A stretch of DNA of 64,000 nucleotides, from positions 607,285 to 671,284 of the forward strand of contig NZ_PDKP01000001.1 in assembly GCF_002837055.1 (NCBI RefSeq), in the 5' to 3' direction. Origin of the DNA: Lactobacillus apis. GTDB lineage: Bacteria; Bacillota; Bacilli; Lactobacillales; Lactobacillaceae. Numbering within the stretch: the stretch's first letter is position 1; each line of letters begins with the position of its first letter. The translations under genes and the position numbers were made by a program. Below the pieces are notes generated by a model. It searched no databases. It saw only the letters and a program-made list of their open reading frames with translations, and had not been told where the DNA came from. Positions 54,767 through 63,414 of this stretch are shown here, one piece after another.

Positions 54767-56089
54767 TTAACCTCGTGCTATAAACTTGGCAATAAAGAAG
54801 CCATCACTGCCATAACTGTCCGGTAAAAGCTTAATTAAACCATTTGGCGCATCCATATTACCTGCGGTGAATGACTGTAATTCAAACTCCGGATGCTCTT
54901 TTAGGAAAATTTCTACAACGTCCTCGTCTTCTTCACTTGCAATCGTACAGGTAGAATATACTAGCTCTCCATTCTGCTTTAGTAATTGACTAACATGATC
55001 AAGAATCGCCAACTGAATTTTTTGCAACTTGGTTAGGTCAGCTAGAGTTTTATTGTAGCGAATTTCTGGTTTTCTTCTAAGTAATCCTAATCCTGAACAA
55101 GGAGCATCCACTAAAATCTTATCAAAAGAATTTTTGCTAAATTCACTATCCACCTTGCGAGCATCCATTTCCTTGGTGATTACCCGCTCAGCTACATTCA
55201 TTCGTTCAGCGTTTTGCTTAACCAAACGTAGTTTATTGGCATGAATATCCAACGCCGTAACTGTGCCACTGTCTAGGTTTTCAGCAATCTGCACTGTTTT
55301 ACCGCCTGGGGCACTACAGGCATCGAGAACTTTTTCATTTCCTGTAAAATCAAAAGCGCTCACTGCTAAGCTAGCAGCTTCATCTTGAATGGTTAGTTTA
55401 CCAGATTTAAATAAGTTAGTTGAACTAACACCGCCATGATCCAAAACCAATTCTTCACTCGTCAATTGGGAAGGTTGTGGCGAGAAGCCTAATTCATTCA
55501 ATTCACTGACAACTTCATTTGGATTCGCCAATCGAGAAAGACGAACAGTATTTTTAGCTGGTTCATTAATACTTGCCAAAATACTTTCTGTTCGTTCAAT
55601 TCCCCAATGATCAACTAAGTACTTAACTAACCATTCTGGGACGCTTTCTTTGACGCTTAAATAATTTATCTGCTGCTCTTTTTCAGGTAAAACTGGTCCA
55701 CGTCTAATTAAAGAGCGCAAGATTCCATTAACTATTTTATAGCCAGTCGAATTACGCTTTCCAAACTGTTTAGCCAAAATATTAGCTTCGTTTAAAACTG
55801 CTCGGTTAGGAACTTTATCCATAAAAAAGAGTTGATAAGCTGACATTAATAACAATGGCTTTAGATAGTCTTCTTTTAGCTTGGTTTTGATTAAATCATG
55901 CAATTGAAATTCCAAATAAATCTTATATTGAACCGTACCATAAACAAGCCTGGTAGCAAAGTTGCGGTCAGTTTCCGATAAACTAGAATTGCGCAAGCTA
56001 TTATTCAAGCTAATATTTGAATATGAGCCATCATTAAATATGTGTATTAAAGTTTCTAAAGCAATAAAGCGAGCACTTTTATCCGTCAA
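54767..56089 (-). CDS. rsmB: 16S rRNA (cytosine967-C5)-methyltransferase RsmB
   Basis: RsmB methylates C967 of 16S rRNA. The N-terminal NusB-like RNA-binding domain (about 1-140) is followed by the SAM domain with DACSAPGGKT (motif I), VDAPCSGLGLLRRKPEIRY (catalytic Cys in PCS) and YSTCTI (second Cys). The length is 440 residues. It starts at TTG 56089 inside the end of fmt (11-bp overlap), with GGAG 9 bases upstream. Confidence 0.96.
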   Translation of the reverse strand: MTDKSARFIALETLIHIFNDGSYSNISLNNSLRNSSLSETDRNFATRLVYGTVQYKIYLEFQLHDLIKTKLKEDYLKPLLLMSAYQLFFMDKVPNRAVLNEANILAKQFGKRNSTGYKIVNGILRSLIRRGPVLPEKEQQINYLSVKESVPEWLVKYLVDHWGIERTESILASINEPAKNTVRLSRLANPNEVVSELNELGFSPQPSQLTSEELVLDHGGVSSTNLFKSGKLTIQDEAASLAVSAFDFTGNEKVLDACSAPGGKTVQIAENLDSGTVTALDIHANKLRLVKQNAERMNVAERVITKEMDARKVDSEFSKNSFDKILVDAPCSGLGLLRRKPEIRYNKTLADLTKLQKIQLAILDHVSQLLKQNGELVYSTCTIASEEDEDVVEIFLKEHPEFELQSFTAGNMDAPNGLIKLLPDSYGSDGFFIAKFIARG

Positions 56090-57023
56090 CTACCTGTTCT
56101 CCTACTTTAAACTTACTACCTTGACCATTCAAAAAGCTCTGAATTGACATTTTCTTCTTTCCAGCTGGTTGAACTTCTAGCAGATTCAAAACGGTGCCTT
56201 CCGCAAAACTAATTGCGAAACGATTATCATTAGCAACTAAACTTCCAGCGGGCAAAGTTGTTTTTTCTTCAGAAACTTGAGCTTGCCATACTTTAAGTCG
56301 ACTATTTCCAAGCATTAGGTAAGCACCTGGATCAGGATTGAGTCCTCTAATTAAGTTATTTGCTTGTGACGCAGTTAACGTCAAACTAATCTTTTCTTGT
56401 TGCTTGCTGATATTCGGAGAGAAAACGACCTGGTCAGAATCCTGCGCCGTTTTTTCATCTGGATGAGCAATTATATGTGGAAGTGTCTCTAAAAGCAAGT
56501 CTCGACCAACAAGTGATAATTTATCAAAAACGCTACCAGTAGTATCATCAGGCTCTATCTTAATTGCCTTTTGCGCATAAATGTCACCCGCATCCATTTC
56601 CTTGACCATTTCCATAATAGTGATACCAGTTTCTTGATCGCCATTAATCACAGAATATTGAATTGGCGCTCCACCACGATATTTAGGTAAAAGTGAGCCG
56701 TGAACATTAACCGCAGCAATTTTAACTGAGTTTAAAAATTTAGTTGGTAAAAATTGACCATATGCTGCTGTAACAATAAGGTCAGCGTGCATTTCAATCA
56801 GCTCTTCGACTTCTTCAGAACGAGCCAACTTAGTAGGCTGATAAATCGGTAAATTGAGTTCTTCAGCCGCCACCTTAACAGGCGTTTTAGTAACTTGCTG
56901 CTTTCGACCAACCTTTTTATCTGGTTGCGTCACTACAGCCTTAATTTCATAATTATTTTCGACTAGTCCTTTTAAAATTGGTACAGAAAAATCTGGTGTT
57001 CCCATAAAAATTATTGATGTCAT
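56079..57023 (-). CDS. fmt: Methionyl-tRNA formyltransferase
   Basis: Fmt formylates initiator Met-tRNA. MTSIIFMGTPDFSVPIL starts the Rossmann formyltransferase domain. NVHGSLLPKYRGGAPIQ (about 108-124) contains the catalytic HGSLLP, and the C-terminal OB-like domain has NPDPGAY and VLNLLEVQPAGKKKM. The length is 314 residues. It lies 14 bp after priA and overlaps rsmB. Confidence 0.97.
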   Translation of the reverse strand: MTSIIFMGTPDFSVPILKGLVENNYEIKAVVTQPDKKVGRKQQVTKTPVKVAAEELNLPIYQPTKLARSEEVEELIEMHADLIVTAAYGQFLPTKFLNSVKIAAVNVHGSLLPKYRGGAPIQYSVINGDQETGITIMEMVKEMDAGDIYAQKAIKIEPDDTTGSVFDKLSLVGRDLLLETLPHIIAHPDEKTAQDSDQVVFSPNISKQQEKISLTLTASQANNLIRGLNPDPGAYLMLGNSRLKVWQAQVSEEKTTLPAGSLVANDNRFAISFAEGTVLNLLEVQPAGKKKMSIQSFLNGQGSKFKVGEQVVDG

Positions 57024-57037
57024 TAAACATATCCCCT

Positions 57038-59437
57038 TTACATGATTCGTTCTGGTTCATTGTCGATATAAATATTTAATCCATATCTCTTCACTTTTTG
57101 TGCAGAATCCTGGATTTGATGTAATAAGCTATTTAAATTGTCTTCTTTTTTATATTTTACCAGTATTTGATAATAATATTGGTTTTTTAGGCGAGAAATT
57201 GCACTTGGTGATGGTCCTAAGATAATTGCCGAACTACTCAAATGTTGCTGAAGTTGCTTTTTAATTTTGAATGCTTCCTTAGCAGCATTTTGCTCATTTT
57301 TAGATGCAACAGAAACCAAAACAGTATAAAAGTATGGCGGATAATTACCAGCATGACGCACTTTCATTTCATAAGCATAAAAATTCTCGTAATCCTGTTT
57401 TTTAGCAAATTTAATAGCGTAATGATCTGGATTGAAAGTTTGTATTATGACTTCGCCAGTCTTTTCAGCACGTCCTGCCCGACCAGCTACTTGTGTCAAA
57501 AGCTCAAAGGTATGTTCAGATGCATTGTAATCTGGCACCCACAAACCCGTATCGGCATTGATTACACCAACTAAAGTTACATTGGGAAAATCCAGTCCCT
57601 TGGCTATCATCTGTGTGCCCAATAGAATATCTGCCTCATGATTTCCAAAAGTATCAAGAATTTTTTTAAAAGCACCTTTTCTTCTCGTTGTATCAACGTC
57701 CATCCGTAACACTCTTGCTTTGGGTATTAGCTCATTCAACTCTTCTAACACCTTCTGCGTTCCGGTACCTAAAAATCTGATTCGTTTACTGTGACAATTA
57801 GGACAAATTTGTGGAATTGCAGTTGTATAGCCACAATAATGACACTGCATTTGTTGGGTATCCTTATGCATTGTCAACGAAAGGTCACAATTAGGACATT
57901 TCATTACGTAACCACATTCACGACAAAGCATAAAACTGGCAAAGCCGCGTCGATTGAGCATTAAAATGACTTGTTCCTTTTTTTGCAGTCTTTGCTTGAT
58001 TGCATCAACTAATTGAATTGATAAATCAAGTTGATTACCTGCAAAATCAGCCTTTTTTAAGTCTATTAAATTTACTTCAGGTAGTTTCTTGGCATTGGCA
58101 CGTTTTGGAAGTTTTAATAACTGATAAACACCTTTCTGGGCTCTAGCACGGCTATCAAGAGATGGAGTGGCACTACCCAGAACTAAAGGACAAGAATTGT
58201 ATTTACTACGCCAAATTGCAACATCCCGTGCATGATAACGCGGATTGTCTTCTTGCTTATAAGACGATTCATGTTCTTCATCAATTACAATTAAACCGAT
58301 GTTAGTTAAAGGAGCAAAAACGGCGCTTCGTGCACCTACTACAACATGAACTTCTCCGCGTCTTATACGGCGCCATTCATCATATAATTCTCCTTCAGAC
58401 AAACCACTATGCAATACAGCAATTTGATCACCAAAACGATTTTTTACTTGCTCGACCATCTGCGGTGTTAGTGAAATTTCAGGTACTAGCATTAACGCAT
58501 TTTTGCCAAGTTCAAGTGTCTTACTAATTGCATTCAAGTAGACTTCAGTTTTGCCACTCCCCGTAATTCCCTCTAGTAAGAAAGTCTTAGCCGTTTTTGT
58601 TTGAATCGCAGGGGTAATTTGCGCAAGTGCTTCTTTCTGGTCCTCATTTAACTCAACCTTTGGTTGACTTGCTTTAGACCGTCCATAGCTAGCTATTGGA
58701 TCACGATAAATTTCAGTTTGACTTCTTTCAAGCCAACCTTTTTTAATCGCGCTTGTTAAAGTTTCTGTTTTGAGCTGAGCCCCTTGCTCAAGTTCATTTT
58801 GCATCATTGGAAATTGTTCATAATTTTCAATGACAAACATTAATAGTTGTCGCTGCTTAACGGCATTTGTACGAAGCTCTTCATACAAACTAATATAATC
58901 TTTTTTAGCTAAAGTAAGTTCATAACAATTGGCTGTTTTTACTTTGGCACGATTTTCAACCAAATATTCTATCTTGGCATCTTGACTGCGTAGCAAGCTA
59001 TTAATGCGACCAATCTCTTGATTATCAGTCACATTAGCTAAATCAATTGGATCACCGTGAAAGTATGGCATTTTTTTTGCTTCGTCGGTTATCGGTACCA
59101 AGATCTTGCGGTAATTTGCCCGCATCACTCTTGGGAGCATTGTCTTAAGAATCGAAATTCGATAGGCAAAAATCCGATTAGCCAGCGCGTTAGATAATTC
59201 AACTAATTCAGGTGTTAACGGTGGCATTTCATCTACTACTAAAAGTAAATCTTTTAATTCGCCCTGATATTTGCTTTTTTCACTGAGGTCAACGACAAAG
59301 CCCTGCAATTTACGTGAACCAAATGGTACAAATACTCGTGAGCCAATTTCTACACCATCTAAGTCATCTGGTACATGATATTCAAAAATGCGGTCAGTCT
59401 GTTTTGCTGCAATATCAATTACTACTTGCGCAATCAT
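57038..59437 (-). CDS. priA: Primosomal replication-restart helicase PriA
   Basis: PriA reloads the replisome at repaired forks. It has 799 residues: an N-terminal 3'-DNA-binding domain (about 1-105), helicase core with Walker A LEGITGSGKTE and motif II DEEHE, and an eight-cysteine zinc region (CRECGYVMKCPNCD to CHYCGYTTAIPQICPNCH). Then come QVAGRAGRAEKTGE and a C-terminal domain. It is separated from rpoZ by a hairpin terminator, so its level is probably below that of gmk-rpoZ. Confidence 0.97.
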   Translation of the reverse strand: MIAQVVIDIAAKQTDRIFEYHVPDDLDGVEIGSRVFVPFGSRKLQGFVVDLSEKSKYQGELKDLLLVVDEMPPLTPELVELSNALANRIFAYRISILKTMLPRVMRANYRKILVPITDEAKKMPYFHGDPIDLANVTDNQEIGRINSLLRSQDAKIEYLVENRAKVKTANCYELTLAKKDYISLYEELRTNAVKQRQLLMFVIENYEQFPMMQNELEQGAQLKTETLTSAIKKGWLERSQTEIYRDPIASYGRSKASQPKVELNEDQKEALAQITPAIQTKTAKTFLLEGITGSGKTEVYLNAISKTLELGKNALMLVPEISLTPQMVEQVKNRFGDQIAVLHSGLSEGELYDEWRRIRRGEVHVVVGARSAVFAPLTNIGLIVIDEEHESSYKQEDNPRYHARDVAIWRSKYNSCPLVLGSATPSLDSRARAQKGVYQLLKLPKRANAKKLPEVNLIDLKKADFAGNQLDLSIQLVDAIKQRLQKKEQVILMLNRRGFASFMLCRECGYVMKCPNCDLSLTMHKDTQQMQCHYCGYTTAIPQICPNCHSKRIRFLGTGTQKVLEELNELIPKARVLRMDVDTTRRKGAFKKILDTFGNHEADILLGTQMIAKGLDFPNVTLVGVINADTGLWVPDYNASEHTFELLTQVAGRAGRAEKTGEVIIQTFNPDHYAIKFAKKQDYENFYAYEMKVRHAGNYPPYFYTVLVSVASKNEQNAAKEAFKIKKQLQQHLSSSAIILGPSPSAISRLKNQYYYQILVKYKKEDNLNSLLHQIQDSAQKVKRYGLNIYIDNEPERIM

Positions 59438-59450
59438 TTAATCATCCTTA

Positions 59451-59484
59451 AAAAAATAACCTCCATCCCAAAAGAGATGGAGGT
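59451..59484 (-). terminator. Terminator or attenuator between rpoZ and priA
   Basis: AACCTCCATC pairs with GATGGAGGTT over a 7-base loop, then TATTTTTTT on the minus strand, 14 bp before the priA start. The ascending arm also contains the complement of an SD sequence. Confidence 0.8.
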
Positions 59485-59500
59485 TAAATAATTCAACCAA

Positions 59501-59719
59501 CTACTGATTAACCTCGCGATGGCTTGAATCGACGGTAACTTTACCGGCTTCAATCTCCTCAAGGGCCTTTCCGACGGGCTTTAATGATTTATATTCTTTC
59601 AGTGCCTCTGGATCACCAGCTTCAAGTTCATGTGCACGCTTAGCAGCAAGAACTGATAGTGAATATCTTGAATCCACTTGGGCTAACAATTTATCAATTG
59701 ATGGATATGTAACTCTCAT
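59501..59719 (-). CDS. rpoZ: DNA-directed RNA polymerase subunit omega
   Basis: Omega helps assemble and stabilise the beta' subunit. [32 protein letters not shown] carries the conserved omega core, with [16 protein letters not shown] after it. The length is 72 residues. It lies 2 bp after gmk, the usual order. Confidence 0.95.
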   Translation of the reverse strand: MRVTYPSIDKLLAQVDSRYSLSVLAAKRAHELEAGDPEALKEYKSLKPVGKALEEIEAGKVTVDSSHREVNQ

Positions 59720-59721
59720 CT

Positions 59722-60336
59722 TTAATCCTCCCTAACCATTTTACGGTAAGTATCAATCACGCGTTTTACGCTGACATGTTCAGCATCTACGATTGCCTTA
59801 ATATGATCAACTGCATTTGCAACAGTATCATTGACCACCGCATAATCATAATCTTGCATGACTAAAATTTCATTACGCGCCTGCTTGATTCTTCCCATAA
59901 TAACATCTTCAGACTCAGTCCCACGATTTTCTAGGCGTTGATGTAATGTATGCAAATCTGGTGGCGTTAAAAAGATAAAAACTCCGTCAGGCATTTTTTC
60001 TCGTACCTTTTTGGCTCCATTAACATCGATTTCCAGCAGTACATCTTTGCCTTCTTCAAGCATTCGCTTAACCGGTACTAAAGGTGTCCCATAAAAATGA
60101 TCAACGTACTTATTATATTCTAAAAGTTCACCTTGGTTAATGGCTTCTTGAAATCTTTCTTCGCTAACAAAGTAATAATCTTTACCATCTATCTCGCCCG
60201 GTCTAGGTTTTCTTGTTGTCATCGAAACCGAATATTCAAACGGAAAAACTTTACCATCTACGATTGCACTTTTCACAGTGCCCTTTCCTACTCCTGAAGG
60301 ACCAGAAAGAACAAGCAACAAGCCTTTTTCTGTCAT
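59722..60336 (-). CDS. gmk: Guanylate kinase
   Basis: Gmk phosphorylates GMP to GDP. The P-loop is [12 protein letters not shown] (about 10-21). The GMP-binding region is [22 protein letters not shown], followed by [12 protein letters not shown] and IFLTPP. The length is 204 residues. The start ATG follows GGGGAG by 6 bases. It begins the gmk-rpoZ-priA series. Confidence 0.97.
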   Translation of the reverse strand: MTEKGLLLVLSGPSGVGKGTVKSAIVDGKVFPFEYSVSMTTRKPRPGEIDGKDYYFVSEERFQEAINQGELLEYNKYVDHFYGTPLVPVKRMLEEGKDVLLEIDVNGAKKVREKMPDGVFIFLTPPDLHTLHQRLENRGTESEDVIMGRIKQARNEILVMQDYDYAVVNDTVANAVDHIKAIVDAEHVSVKRVIDTYRKMVRED

Positions 60337-60470
60337 GCCATACTCCCCTAATAAAAGCTATTATGTCTAGTTTGCACTAAATGCAGAATATTTTCAAGTT
60401 CTACCTATTTATTATGTACAACAAGGAATTTTAAAGTAGTGCATGATGGAAATTATTTTTGGAAAAAGTA

Positions 60471-60499
60471 TTGTTTTTCTGAACAAATGTTCTTATAAT
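60471..60499 (+). promoter_or_regulatory. Promoter of the two-box SOS-type gene
   Basis: The -35 TTGTTT (60471-60476), 17-bp spacer and consensus -10 TATAAT (60494-60499) flank an SOS-box-like palindrome that fills the spacer. Confidence 0.75.
60480..60493. promoter_or_regulatory. SOS (LexA) box 1
   Basis: TGAACAAATGTTCT matches CGAACRNRYGTTYG at 12 of 14 positions, with a perfect GAAC/GTTC core. It lies between -35 and -10. Confidence 0.75.
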
Positions 60500-60508
60500 A
60501 TAAAGAGT

Positions 60509-60522
60509 CAAACAAGTGTTCG
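60509..60522. promoter_or_regulatory. SOS (LexA) box 2
   Basis: CAAACAAGTGTTCG matches the consensus at 13 of 14 positions. It lies just downstream of the -10, covering the likely start site, 29 bp from box 1. Confidence 0.72.
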
Positions 60523-60544
60523 AGAAAAAACTGAGGTATGATTG

Positions 60545-60820
60545 ATGAAAAACTCACTTAAAAAAATCTATCACTATTTATTTGATTATGACATTGATAA
60601 ACTGAGTATTTATGACCAATATCACAGTGAAATTCTATCTTCTTTAGAATTTGCTTTACTTCACCGGGCTTATGTCCTATTAAGATATCAAGATGGTACT
60701 AGTGAAATTGGGCAGGTCATTAAGCACATTTCTGCAGGACGCTTTGCCTTGCGCACAACTAACCAAAAGCTAATAAAAGTTATTGACTTAGATAATATTT
60801 TTAGGGTCGATTTAGCTTAA
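60545..60820 (+). CDS. Small YolD-like protein, probably LexA-controlled
   Basis: This 91-residue soluble protein (ATG 60545, GAGG 8 bases upstream) begins MKNSLKKIYHYLFDYDIDKL. Its C-terminal half, from about residue 42, reads VLLRYQDGTSEIGQVIKHIS, then RFALRTTNQKLIKVIDLDNIFRVDL. This strand pattern, ending in an I-x-L-D-x-I-x-x-V element, resembles YolD-like proteins that often accompany SOS Y-family polymerases; that likeness is by eye only. Two LexA-type boxes in the promoter argue for DNA-damage induction. No polymerase gene is adjacent. Function is unknown. It is divergent from gmk and convergent with a GNAT gene. Confidence 0.75.
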   Translation: MKNSLKKIYHYLFDYDIDKLSIYDQYHSEILSSLEFALLHRAYVLLRYQDGTSEIGQVIKHISAGRFALRTTNQKLIKVIDLDNIFRVDLA

Positions 60821-60821
60821 T

Positions 60822-60858
60822 AAAAAAGAGTTGAGAAATATTTCTCAACTCTTTTTTT
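60822..60858. terminator. Bidirectional terminator
   Basis: AAAAAGAGTTGAGAAA and TTTCTCAACTCTTTTT arms flank a 2-base centre. It serves the small SOS-type gene and the GNAT/recN operon. Confidence 0.9.
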
Positions 60859-60859
60859 A

Positions 60860-61723
60860 CTATTTTTCTTTCACTAAATAATAAGTTTCACTAACTATTT
60901 TTAAGCCAGCATTTTGATAAGTTCGAACTGCCGCTATGTTATCAGGATCGACATCAAGTGAAAACTCATCTATTCCTTTTCTAAGCAAAATTTCCATCAT
61001 TTTTTTAATAAAGAAGCTAGCATACCCATGTCCTTGATAATCGCGAGCAACAAATAAACCAAAGAAATATCCGTCATCAACAGCACAATAGCCAATCACG
61101 TCTTCTTTGTATGTTAAAACAAAACTCAACATTTGATTATCAGCTAAACTTTCGGCAATATAAGTTTTAGCGTTCGCAATATCTAGATCAAAAGCTACAC
61201 TATAAATACTTGCAACATTATTAAAATCCGTTTTGGCCATCTGACGCACGCCAAGTACGCCATTTAGTTTATCATCTTGAGAAATTTTCTCTGACTTTTG
61301 TGTTCTCATATGATAGTCAGTAGCATCTACTTTTAAATTATTATTGGCCAAAAATGTCGGATTTTGTTCTATAAAAGCTTTTTCGCTAACAAAATCATAG
61401 TTCTGATAACCATATTTATGCAAGATCTTTTTTGCACGCTTAATCATTTCAGTAGCTATGCCTTGTTGACGTTTTTTGGGTGCTACTTCAACATGAATGT
61501 CGACTTCTTCATTAGGCTTCTCATCAGCATAAAGCATTGTTAGACCTATTAGCTCTTCATTATCATAAGCCAGAATAAAAGTAGACATATCCTTAAAATA
61601 ATTATATTGATTACTTAAATAGATATCACAAAAAGTTTTATCGTGGTCATGAATTACTTTAGCTAGCTGACAAGCCTGCTTCACTTCTTTAGAATCTAAT
61701 TTTATTTTTTCGAGATATCTCAT
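60860..61723 (-). CDS. Protein with two GNAT acetyltransferase domains
   Basis: This 287-residue cytoplasmic protein has two GNAT folds in tandem. The first (about 1-140) shows the acetyl-CoA loop EVAPKKRQQGIATEMI, and the second (about 155-287) FVARDYQGHGYASFFIKKM followed by LDVDPDNIAAVRTYQNAGLK, the typical C-terminal GNAT motif. The substrate is unknown; relatives acetylate small molecules or proteins. Its ATG overlaps the recN stop (ATGA), so it is coupled to a DNA-repair gene, but I see no reason to infer a repair role. Confidence 0.85.
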   Translation of the reverse strand: MRYLEKIKLDSKEVKQACQLAKVIHDHDKTFCDIYLSNQYNYFKDMSTFILAYDNEELIGLTMLYADEKPNEEVDIHVEVAPKKRQQGIATEMIKRAKKILHKYGYQNYDFVSEKAFIEQNPTFLANNNLKVDATDYHMRTQKSEKISQDDKLNGVLGVRQMAKTDFNNVASIYSVAFDLDIANAKTYIAESLADNQMLSFVLTYKEDVIGYCAVDDGYFFGLFVARDYQGHGYASFFIKKMMEILLRKGIDEFSLDVDPDNIAAVRTYQNAGLKIVSETYYLVKEK

Positions 61724-63405
61724 TCTTTGTTTTTAAAACTCTTCATCAAATCTTTCGCGTTTTGTTTTGCAGCTTGAGTAACATCGCTTCCTGCCATCAT
61801 TTCAGCAATTGCAGTTACTGTTTCTTCCTGGGTTAATGGACCTATTTGAGTGTAGGTTGCACCGTCTTTAACTTCTTTGGCAACTAGGTACTTTTGATCG
61901 CTAGCTGCAGCTACCTGAGGTGAATGAGTTATGGCAATAACTTGTTTATTTTGTCCAATTGAATGCAATTTCTTTCCAATTGCCGCTGAAACTCTTCCAG
62001 AGACACCAGTATCAATTTCATCAAAAATCATTGTTCCTACAGGTTCAACCCGGCTAAAAATTGCTTTAAGCGCTAAAATTAGTCTTGATTGCTCACCACC
62101 TGAAACAATTTTTACCAATGGCATTAAATCTTCTCCCGGATTAGGAGCGATTAGGAACACAACTTCATCTGTTCCCTTTTTGGTGAAACCCTTAGTCGTC
62201 GAAATATCTATTGCAAAACGGGCCTTTGCCATGTATAAGTCTTTGAGCTCTCGCTTAATATTCTCTTCTAATGTATTTGCAACTTTTTCACGCATCTGAT
62301 GAAGTTTCTTTGCTTCTTCAGTTAGCTTACTTTCAACTTGAGCTACTTCTTTTTGCAGTTTTTCTTCATCCAGACCGCCAGTTTCATATTGACTCAACTC
62401 TTTTTGTACTTTTTCATAAAAAGCAAACACATCCTGCAAAGTAGGGCCATACTTTTTCTTCAGCGAATTAAGTAAATCTAATCTACTTGTAACATATTGA
62501 TAGCGTTCCTCATCAAAGTCCATTTCATCTAAGACATTTGATAGTTCACTTCGGGCATCACTTAATGCAAAGACACCGTCATCGATTGTTTTGGCAATGT
62601 CCTTAAACTTAGCACCATATTCGCCGAGTTCATTTGCAGCACTTTGAGCATTACCTAGTAGTGTTTCCAAACCGTGTTCGTCATCATCGTACAACTGCAT
62701 TAAGTAATTGGCAGTATCCACGATTTTTTGATAGTTACTTAATTCGTTGTATTCTTCTTCTAGTTGCTCGTCTTCTGTTGGATCAGTTAAGTTGGCAGAA
62801 GATAATTCTTCACTTTGAAAGGTTAAAATATCCTGCTTTTGGGCTAACTCTTGAGCGTCACTTCGCAAATGGTTCAACCGGTCGCTTAACTTTTCCCAAG
62901 TAGCGAAATTGGCTTGGTACTCCGCTAGCTCTTTTTTAAATTGTTCTGGAGCGTAATTATCAACTAAATCAATTTGCCGGTCCTGATCCATTAAAATTTG
63001 TTGATCATTTTGACCGTGAATATCAACCAGATAATAACCCAATTCTCGTAAAACGTTAATCGTCGTTAACTGTCCATTAATTCTGACTACATTACGACCT
63101 TTAACGGCAAGCTCCCTACTAATCACAAGTTGCCCGTCTGAAATAGGCAAGCCATACTGCTCACATAGTTCTGTAATTTTAGCGGCTTGATTATCAATTT
63201 CAAAAAGACCTGTAATAACAGCCTTCTTTTCACCACTACGAACCATTTCTTTTTGGCTTCTTCCACCCATCAATAGTGAAACTGCATCAATAATAATAGA
63301 TTTACCAGCACCAGTTTCACCAATTAGCACTGTCATATGTTCTTGAAAGCGAACCTTCAAAGCCTTAATAATGGCGAAGTTTTTAATATCCAGTTCAACT
63401 AACAT
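61720..63405 (-). CDS. recN: DNA repair protein RecN
   Basis: RecN is an SMC-like ATPase recruited to double-strand breaks. Walker A is VLIGETGAGKSI (about 26-37), coiled coil runs about 155-370, then the signature IVSGGEQSRLILALKAIF and Walker B MIFDEIDTGVSG. The length is 561 residues. It starts 9 bp after tlyA. The usual argR/ahrC gene between tlyA and recN is absent. No SOS box is visible directly upstream; the operon promoter lies outside the window. Confidence 0.97.
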   Translation of the reverse strand: MLVELDIKNFAIIKALKVRFQEHMTVLIGETGAGKSIIIDAVSLLMGGRSQKEMVRSGEKKAVITGLFEIDNQAAKITELCEQYGLPISDGQLVISRELAVKGRNVVRINGQLTTINVLRELGYYLVDIHGQNDQQILMDQDRQIDLVDNYAPEQFKKELAEYQANFATWEKLSDRLNHLRSDAQELAQKQDILTFQSEELSSANLTDPTEDEQLEEEYNELSNYQKIVDTANYLMQLYDDDEHGLETLLGNAQSAANELGEYGAKFKDIAKTIDDGVFALSDARSELSNVLDEMDFDEERYQYVTSRLDLLNSLKKKYGPTLQDVFAFYEKVQKELSQYETGGLDEEKLQKEVAQVESKLTEEAKKLHQMREKVANTLEENIKRELKDLYMAKARFAIDISTTKGFTKKGTDEVVFLIAPNPGEDLMPLVKIVSGGEQSRLILALKAIFSRVEPVGTMIFDEIDTGVSGRVSAAIGKKLHSIGQNKQVIAITHSPQVAAASDQKYLVAKEVKDGATYTQIGPLTQEETVTAIAEMMAGSDVTQAAKQNAKDLMKSFKNKE

Positions 63406-63414
63406 AATTATCTC

